Source of the DNA: Lotus japonicus
Lineage: Eukaryota > Streptophyta > Magnoliopsida > Fabales > Fabaceae
Reading direction: 5' to 3'
DNA length: 64,000 bases
NCBI RefSeq assembly: GCF_012489685.1
Contig: NC_080044.1
Coordinates: 23,478,369 to 23,542,368, forward strand
The notes below the pieces were generated by a model that worked only from the letters and a program-made list of their open reading frames with translations, was not told the DNA's origin and searched no databases. Both the position numbers and the translations under genes were made by a program. This document shows, one piece after another, positions 57,352-64,000 of the stretch (position 1 is its first letter; every line of letters starts with the position of its first letter).

Positions 57352-58966
57352 CTATATTAAATGCCAAATCAAATCCCTTAATCTGGCTTCACCATAGGTG
57401 AGGGGCTTCCTTAGCATAAATCTGATACCTCTCTTGAAAGCTCTTGGAAGGAACCTTGGTACCAAGAACTCACAGATTGACGGAATAACAAACCAGATTA
57501 GCCACTGCCAGAACCCTCTGGAACCAAAACCATGCCTTGTCCTGCATATGCACTAAAATTGCAATTCATTTCATAATTCCCCCACATATTTGCATTACAT
57601 ATATCACTATAATATAAAACTTGTCTTTAATTTCATAATATGTGCATGAAGAAATAATTAACCTTAAGGTGTGCTGTGGCAAAGTCTTGTAGTGCCACAC
57701 ATTTTGTATCCAATCAACATCCACAAAGATCCTTCTGAGTTCTGACAGTATACATCAAAGGCAGCACCATAAAGGAGAAGAGAAAGAGCACCCAGAATTA
57801 AGATAAAAAGGTAAACACCTCTCCATATTTTGAACTTTTTAGTAACATTCTGTTGTCATTGCTGTATCTTCTTTAGGAATGAAATATCTAAAGGCTTCAT
57901 ACATTCTTATAAATTAAATTACTGAGACACAATTCTCAAACGACACATACCTTGAATTGGGATATGCAGTTTCAGACTAAGAAATAGCTGACCATATGTA
58001 TCTCAAAGAGAAGATACTCATGCAGCCACATCATCAAAATTGATAAAACAAGGACAGAAAATTTGATCATAGGACAATACCTTGAAGCTGACGATTGATC
58101 AGTGAAATAATGGAGTGACATTCGAAGTTATAAAATCATAAAATGTAAACCAGAATGAGAACTGAGAATAGAGGATAATGAGAGTAAATAGAGTTTGGCA
58201 CTTTCCTAGAGGATTATTCTAGTATTCTAGTGACCACTTAACAATTACTTAATTTTAATCAGAAAAAGTGATTGTCACCGGAGAAACACATCTTACAATT
58301 CCTAAAAGTTGTCACCTAGTTGTTAGTTGTCACCTTATTGTGATCCAAGTAGCATCAAAAGTCAATGACTACTTAGTCATTAGTTGTGACTCAGTATCAT
58401 GAACTAATTTCCAAATACCCAGCCAAAATGCGAAGACAGCAGCACCTGAGTTCATGAACCAAGCAAAAGCTGATACAACAGAGTGACCTGAAACCACACT
58501 ACTCTACAAAAGCCAAAAGAAAATTGAAAAGAGAAAATCATCAGAGAAATCCCCCGTTTCAGGGGACTCTCATTTCTATTTCAATATACATTCCAATTGT
58601 GTCTCATACACACTCATTTTAGGGCAAGCTATAAGGTCATAAAGCACATGGAGAGAATAGATACCCTCACCTGCTTGTTTGCTAATATCAAAAAGACGGG
58701 CTCCTTGTAGATACTCACGCCGAAGGACCTTTTCTGGAAAACAAGTCAAATATTAAATCATCTATGTACTATTTGTTTGAGTGACAGCTAGTTACCCAAT
58801 TTTATAATATTCTCTAGTTAATATGGATCTAATTCGAATGTATTACTATAAACAAGAAGTTCTTATGCAAATCTCATCATAACAAGTACCTTTATAAAGC
58901 ACTCCAGCTTGTGGGGCCAATGTGTTAAGTTATAAAGCACTCCTGGAATGCCATAAATTGGAGAAA
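57352..58966 (-). pseudogene. Possible membrane-protein gene or pseudogene, minus strand
   Basis: Several exon-like pieces with matching splice signals: about 58917-58966 (HWPHKLECFIK, donor GTACTT), 58671-58735 (KVLRREYLQGARLFDISKQ, acceptor TTTTCCAG, donor CAG/GTGAGG), 58425-58490 (SVVSAFAWFMNSGAAVF, hydrophobic), 57663-57840 and 57352-57541 (GFWQWLIWFVIPSICEF, basic tail, TAG stop). The pieces encode alternating hydrophobic and basic segments, like a multi-pass membrane protein. In 57663-57840 two readings compete: one gives a clear transmembrane helix (VYLFILILGALSLLLYGAA) but then a stop, the other joins the last exon in phase. That conflict suggests a frameshift or an alternative acceptor. 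I do not recognise the family. No start codon is assigned. It may be the downstream part of a gene interrupted further up. Confidence 0.35.
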
Positions 58967-58990
58967 TTTTCTTCAAAAAAAAGTAGTTAA

Positions 58991-61014
58991 GTTATAACCT
59001 AAGAAAGTCAAGGGAAGATATCTACATAAGAAAGTCAAAATACAGGAGAAAAATAAATAAAATATAATTTAAGGACCAATAAATACATATATTAAGATAT
59101 TCGAATAGTAATTAACAATTAAATTATATGGTATGAGAAATAAGTATGCTTTTCAACTAGAGATTGAGAAAATGAGAATGGTGAAAAAAGAAATGAATAC
59201 AGAAAATTGAACATGTTCTGTTTTCAATTATGTTTTTATTGATAATTAGAATAATGTTAACTTGTGGTAATGCCAAACTAGGAAATAAACACAGAAGATA
59301 TTCTTGACCTAGCAGTTTACCTAATAAGTTGGGAAAACATTGTTATGTGGAAATTAACAAACAAGCGAGTATCTGACATTTGAGAATTGAGAGCCAGTTT
59401 CTGGAAGGTGCATGGATCATGCATCACTTACCTCATGAGAGTGACTCAAGGTATTAGACTAAAAACCCATTAAATCTTATATTTGTTTCAACCAAAGGAT
59501 TAATAGCTCCTCAGATCATGGACAATTCCATGAGGACAAATAAATAACATAAACTAAGGGAAATTACATTGTTATTAGCCCCACGAATATCTTTACAATT
59601 ATTCATAGACCATAGCATCTAATCTTTTTCCCCAAATAGCATGTAGAAGAACACATCCAGTATGTTGAGGACAATGATAGTGGCAGTGTTATGGGAAAGA
59701 GAAGAAGTTAGCACTTAGTACGGTTGCCAAAAATAACTGAAAAGGATGATCATGGAACTCATTGTCCATTAAAATTATAAACATAAAGTGTGAGAACATA
59801 AGTCCAAGGGGCGGTAATCTTTAAGAGTTTAGACAACCTTTAGAGTTATCCCTTAGAGGGGAGCCATTAGTTAACTATGTGAAGCTAGACCAAATAACTA
59901 ACACTTAGTAATGAAATAACAGATTGATCGAGTGAATCAGTAATTAACCTGTAGAAAACCAAACACAACCGCACTGTCACATAGATATGAAATTTCTTTT
60001 TCCTATAGTGCTGTCTATAGAAGCTCATGCAATGTATATTTTTCCAAGTATAAAGTTAAGCATCTTTATGACAGAAGCATCACTCCTGCTACAATATACG
60101 AGAGAACTATAGGTGGCTTGATGTAGTAGACAAATAGATAAGAGAACCCACGTATAAAGAACTAAATAATGCGGATGCAAAGGAAGCAGAAGCACAGCTA
60201 TGGCAGAACATGTATGGTCCACAGAATCTTTGTAAAGCAACAAGTTTCACTGAGATTTAAATAGCCCACACCATGGATTCATTGAAGCATTTACTACAGG
60301 ACACATGGGTTTTATTGTTATCAATATCTATAACCAGTTTATTTAATGATTCAATCAGATAATTTCTTTTTTCTCAACTAAACTCCACACTTTAAACCCA
60401 TTTCCAATTGTCAGTACACTGTGTGTGACTATAAAAATATTTAGAAACACTATACTAACCACAAATTTTAGGAAATTGCTGGGAGAACTTGTATGTTTCC
60501 CCCCTATTAAAATGTGTTTGATCAGCAAACAAGCAGATATAGAAAAACTTAGGAACAAAGGGGGGGGGGGGGGGGGGGGGAATGTAAGTGCATGCAACCC
60601 TAATTAGAATGGACAATACCATCAACATCTTGTAACTTGTAAGTCATAGAAAATACATAAATGGATAACATCAACTATCACTGAAGATTAGAATCATGCA
60701 GCATCCACCTTAAAATTGGCGAAACATTTAAATCCAATAACAATCCAAAGAATAACCAAAAGCAATAGATTTAATATTCAAGTGTTATAAGCCTAAAAAT
60801 GGTTGCTTGTGCCAAGCAACAACTTACTATTGACAGCCAAGCACTATACATAAGGGAATCAAAAGTAGTTTCTCAAATAAGCCTACAAATTGTTGCTATG
60901 AAAGAAAGAACAGTGAGTAAGTAATTTCATTCTGAGAAAGACTTGAATGACTTGTTGTCTTCTAATTTGATCATGAAATTGATAATGATGGTGAGAAATC
61001 AAGGTAGTGATCGA
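58991..61014. other. Intergenic region with long G homopolymer
   Basis: AT-rich. It has a 21-base G tract at 60560-60580, which is prone to sequencing or assembly error. The open frames at 60025-60243, 60355-60597 and 60425-60607 are not supported. No gene or element recognised. Confidence 0.4.
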
Positions 61015-61650
61015 TCAGCATAGAGCTTTACCTCCTCCTGGTGTTGAAGAATGAAGAACCCCATTTGCCAACAACATGAGAGTATACGCAGCTTCTTGCA
61101 TAAGAGGGTCGACTTCAACTTCCGAACAAGAACTTCCACGGCGGCGGCGGAGGCGAGGGGACAATCTTGGTTTGCGGCTTCTTTTGCAAGACAGAGGCCA
61201 TGATCGGAAAACAGAGCCATCAGATAAGTAATCATCAGAGTGTTCAGACGCAGAAGAAGAATGGCAGAACGTGTCATCACCACCGTACGCCGCCGCAATG
61301 TTGAAGCGGCAGCCACTCCAAATGTTCCGACACGGCGTAATTTCCCTCGTCACGGTCGTGTGAGAAAACAAAGACTTGTCGGAAGGGAATGTGTTTGTGC
61401 CGTCGTAGGTTTTGACAACGTTGTTGTTGTTGTTGTTGTTGTTGTCGGAGTGCGATGATGAGTGCATTCTGGTGTGTCCGTTCAAAGCATAAACAGAAGC
61501 GAAACTTTTGTTGCAGAAACCACACAGGTAGTGACAAGGTTGCTGCACATTCTTCTTCTTCTTCTTGTTCTTGTTAATAGGAGTAGGGCCATTGATTTTG
61601 ATGCGAACGTGATGATGATGATGAGGTTGAGATTCTTCGGCTTTCACCAT
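61015..61650 (-). CDS. Single C2H2 zinc finger protein
   Basis: Frame of 211 residues starting MVKAEESQPHHHHH. One finger at residues 43-63: C-x2-C-x12-H-x3-H, with the core FASVYALNGHTRMH; the ALNGH replaces the common plant QALGGH. A lysine-rich run (27-33) and an arginine-rich run (PRLRRRRG, about 175) look like nuclear localisation signals. A poly-Asn stretch from a GTT/AAC trinucleotide repeat follows the finger. The C-terminal DPLMQEAAYTLMLLANGV may be an amphipathic interaction helix. A role as a DNA-binding transcription regulator is inferred. The start at 61650 is preferred over an in-frame ATG at 61764, because the extra 38 residues are serine-rich and unlike the family. The last codons contain GGAG/GTAAAG, a possible donor, so the gene may have another exon below 61027. 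Confidence 0.8.
   Translation of the reverse strand: MVKAEESQPHHHHHVRIKINGPTPINKNKKKKKNVQQPCHYLCGFCNKSFASVYALNGHTRMHSSSHSDNNNNNNNNVVKTYDGTNTFPSDKSLFSHTTVTREITPCRNIWSGCRFNIAAAYGGDDTFCHSSSASEHSDDYLSDGSVFRSWPLSCKRSRKPRLSPRLRRRRGSSCSEVEVDPLMQEAAYTLMLLANGVLHSSTPGGGKALC
61408..61446. repeat. Trinucleotide repeat coding for Asn run
   Basis: GTT repeated about ten times on the plus strand between 61417 and 61446 encodes an asparagine run in the C2H2 protein. Another GAT repeat at about 61608-61622 encodes its histidine run. Both can vary in length between strains. Confidence 0.85.
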
Positions 61651-63500
61651 TGTTGGAAGATTGGAAATTGCAATTGCAGAGAAAGAAGAACTGAGAACGG
61701 TGATTGTTCTTGTTCTTGATTTTTGACACTGAAGTGAAATAGTGAAATAGTGAAGTGTTACCAAAATTCACGTTGGTGACACTGGGTGAGGGTCAGAGTG
61801 AGGGTTTGGAAATCAACGTCACTTTGACGCTTTTTTTATTTTTTTTGGCTGTTTGGTACTGACTTTTGACGTTTTCTAGTATGGCAAAATAATTACATGA
61901 ATTATACTACATTCTTTTTTATTTTTAAATGTTTATGAAAATTAAAATTAATTTAAACAGGAATTTTGTCTACTTTAATCAAATATTATTTTTTGAAATA
62001 AATTATTAGTGTATTATATTTATATATTAATTTCTTATTTCAAAGCTTTTTATTATTTTAAAAACTAAATGTTTTTTATTTTTTAAAATATAAAAAGTAA
62101 TCTTCTCCTCTTCCCTAAAAAAAACTATCTTCAAAACTATTGTCAAAAGAATAATAATTCTAAATCGTCTTAGCTACTTCATCCTCATAAAAATACTCCT
62201 ACTTACTAATTTCATCCTCCTATAAATCTAAGATAGAAATACTTGCTAATGAGGGAGATGATCCTCTCTCTAGTCTATCTCTCTAATTTGTTTCCTCCCG
62301 CAATCTCGTTGAACCTTGTTTGGGTGGTTGTCGTGCCTCTCCCTTCCGACGCAGCGACAACCCCATTATTCCACCTATCTCCTTCTTCTCCATCTTGATG
62401 CGAAAGTTCCTTACGTCCAACCAAATATAGTTCTCGGGATCCCCTTCTTTGCTGCCTCTATTTCGGTCCTTCTTCCCCTCCTGGTCGTTTCCCCTTGCTC
62501 CGGCGGTGTCTAGTTCTGGGGTTGGTTTGCGGGTGGTTGGCTCAGAGCGGTGGTACTGCTCAGTTGCGATGGACAAGTTGTTGTAGGATTTGTTGTCGCC
62601 ATTGTGTTTGTAAAGAGTTGCTCTCACAAATCACCATTCGATGACCAAGATTCTAAGCCACAAGCCATTCTTTAAAGCCAATGATTAGAAACTTTCCAGA
62701 AAGAGATTTGAGGTAATTAAATCCGAAGAGATTTGATGTAGGTTAGGTGAAGAACAAAGCTTGGTAATTGAGGGAAGTGGAAGAGATTTGCCTTCTCTCT
62801 CTAGCCGAGTCTTAGGGAACAAACATGAGAAGGAAGTGAAGCTTCAGGGTTGTTTCTAAGCTTATGTACTAGGTTGGTTTAGTTGGGTGTTGGTGTGGGT
62901 TTGTCATCTTCATTTGCACATGGAATTCCCTTCTTCACTCCCTATAATTCTTCTGCTGGTCAAAGTCTTATTAGAAGGTTCAAGAGGTCAGAATTTATGA
63001 GAGAGGGGAAGATGGTTGAAGTTGAGTGTTAGAGGAAGTTGTAAGATGAATAGTGTTAGTGCATAGTGCTAGGGTTTATGGGATTGGTTAGGTGTTTTTA
63101 AACATGATGATGATGTCCAATGAGTTAAAGTGTTAGAGATAAACCTTCATCCTCATTCATACTTTGAATTAGGATCATAGGTTCAGAAAATAAGAGTATT
63201 TTACAACTCTAGGGATTCAATCTAAATCATAAGAAATGATAATATTTCATGTAAATTCTCTACTTTATTTATGATTAGGAAATTCTTAAATATCATCACC
63301 AAAACGTTTCGAATAATTTTAATTTTTTAAGATAATTTTAATGTTAAGTCTGCTAATTGGACCCAACTTTTCTCCTACTGAACTCTCCTCTTATTGTTGG
63401 AGTTGAGTGTGATTAGTATTATCCTCCTAGAGTCGGGGATGAGTTATGTTCTCCTCCTATTACTATAGTGAATGAGATGTTAAAAGAAGAAATACATATT
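61651..63500. other. C2H2 upstream region and further intergenic DNA
   Basis: 61651-61770 is leader of the minus-strand C2H2 gene; beyond it the DNA is very AT-rich up to 62150. 62270-62630 is a less AT-rich block with overlapping open frames on both strands (62283-62627 minus, 62316-62513 plus), without recognisable protein features. 62640-63110 and 63110-63500 show no gene. Confidence 0.4.
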
Positions 63501-63579
63501 TCAAATATGAAGTTTGTTTTACAGTCATGCATCAAGTGCATTCCGTTGATAAAATGTTGTTATTGGAAAGAACAATGGG

Positions 63580-63845
63580 TCCTTGGAGAGCTTGAAATAC
63601 AAGTCCTTGAAGAGCCGACAGTGCGGACTCTCCAAGTTGAGAGCTCGGAAGATGAGTCTATGGAGATCCATTGAGTGGAAGCAAGACAAATCCAAGTTAG
63701 GATTCTGCAAGGCGAGTCCTTTGAGAGCTTTTGAATCCATGTTGAGACTTGAGACTTGAGAGTCTGGAAGACGAGTCCTTGAAGAACCGAGAATGATACG
63801 TCCAAGTTGAGAGCCTGGAAGACAAGTCCTTGGACTTCCCCACAT
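63580..63845. repeat. Degenerate repeats with CAAGTTGAGAGC and GAGTCCTTG
   Basis: The strings GTCC(T)TTGAAGA(G/A)CCGA, TCCAAGTTGAGAGC and GGAAGA(T/C)(G/A)AGTC recur three to four times between 63580 and 63845. This is a diverged tandem array with units of about 60-95 bp. The open frames that span it on the minus strand (63525-63918) come from the repetition. Confidence 0.65.
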
Positions 63846-64000
63846 GAATAACATGTGCTGATGGTGGGAAGGGGAACTTATAGTTCAACATGAGCTTACA
63901 TAATATGGTATTGGACATGTCGTGTATAGAAACCTCTGTTAAAGTATTTGTACCAAAGTGGAAATTACTGAAGTAAGACCTTGTGCTACATACATTATTC

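Noticed and set aside
61650..61764. Longer N-terminus for the C2H2 protein
   Set aside because: The additional 38 codons are serine-rich without family resemblance, and the ATG at 61650 starts a better protein; a longer form cannot be excluded.
1..64000. tRNA, rRNA, CRISPR or bacterial operon features
   Set aside because: None was recognised by eye on either strand; the window has the character of plant nuclear DNA throughout.

Overview
The window is a piece of a plant nuclear genome. It is AT-rich, with intron-containing genes (GT-AG introns, minor T-rich tracts, TATA boxes), and it is crowded with plant transposons. The gene families and the mix of long-LTR chromovirus, SIRE-like copia, MULE, hAT and Helitron elements fit a eudicot; a legume is my guess, but the sequence alone does not prove it.

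Layout. 1-8859 is nested, broken transposon DNA: an LTR-like end with GC-rich palindromes, a CACTA terminus, a complete hAT-type element with an 8-bp target duplication (2330-3908), and pieces of copia-type elements in opposite orientations. 8860-21529 is a structurally complete Ty3/gypsy chromovirus with two ~4.0-kb LTRs and a 5-bp target duplication (CTTTG). It is inserted into one of those copia LTRs, whose remainder resumes at 21535. Its gag-pol frame is broken by five stops and one frameshift. 24471-31333 (minus) is a BREVIS RADIX-like gene that I could assemble completely: five coding exons, 334 residues, plus a 5' UTR intron. 31370-36992 holds a LINE remnant and a hAT-like element. 36993-38824 is a Pack-MULE carrying a fragment of an F-box/LRR gene. 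43351-49593 is a Helitron with a truncated helicase and captured exons of acireductone dioxygenase. 52382-52636 is a fold-back MITE. 53790-55889 (plus) is a cadmium-induced AS8-like gene. 56095-56405 is another LINE remnant. 57352-58966 (minus) is a possible membrane-protein gene or pseudogene. 61015-61650 (minus) is a single-finger C2H2 protein gene.

Most unusual observation. Each chromovirus LTR carries an intact, GC-rich 149-codon open frame, the same length in both LTRs, with no recognisable homology. It ends in a hydrophobic-acidic tail that looks like a SUMO-interacting motif. Its ATG follows immediately on a good intron 3' end. Upstream lie a TATA box and two candidate leader exons that contain no ATG. 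A second, almost ideal intron 3' end (TACTAAC branch point, CAG) sits three bases before the gag ATG. Together this suggests a retrotransposon that expresses an LTR-encoded accessory protein and Gag by alternative splicing from a shared leader. This is an inference from sequence signals only.

The single-copy genes (BRX-like, AS8-like, C2H2) show no evident functional link; they are ordinary neighbours separated by transposon-derived DNA.
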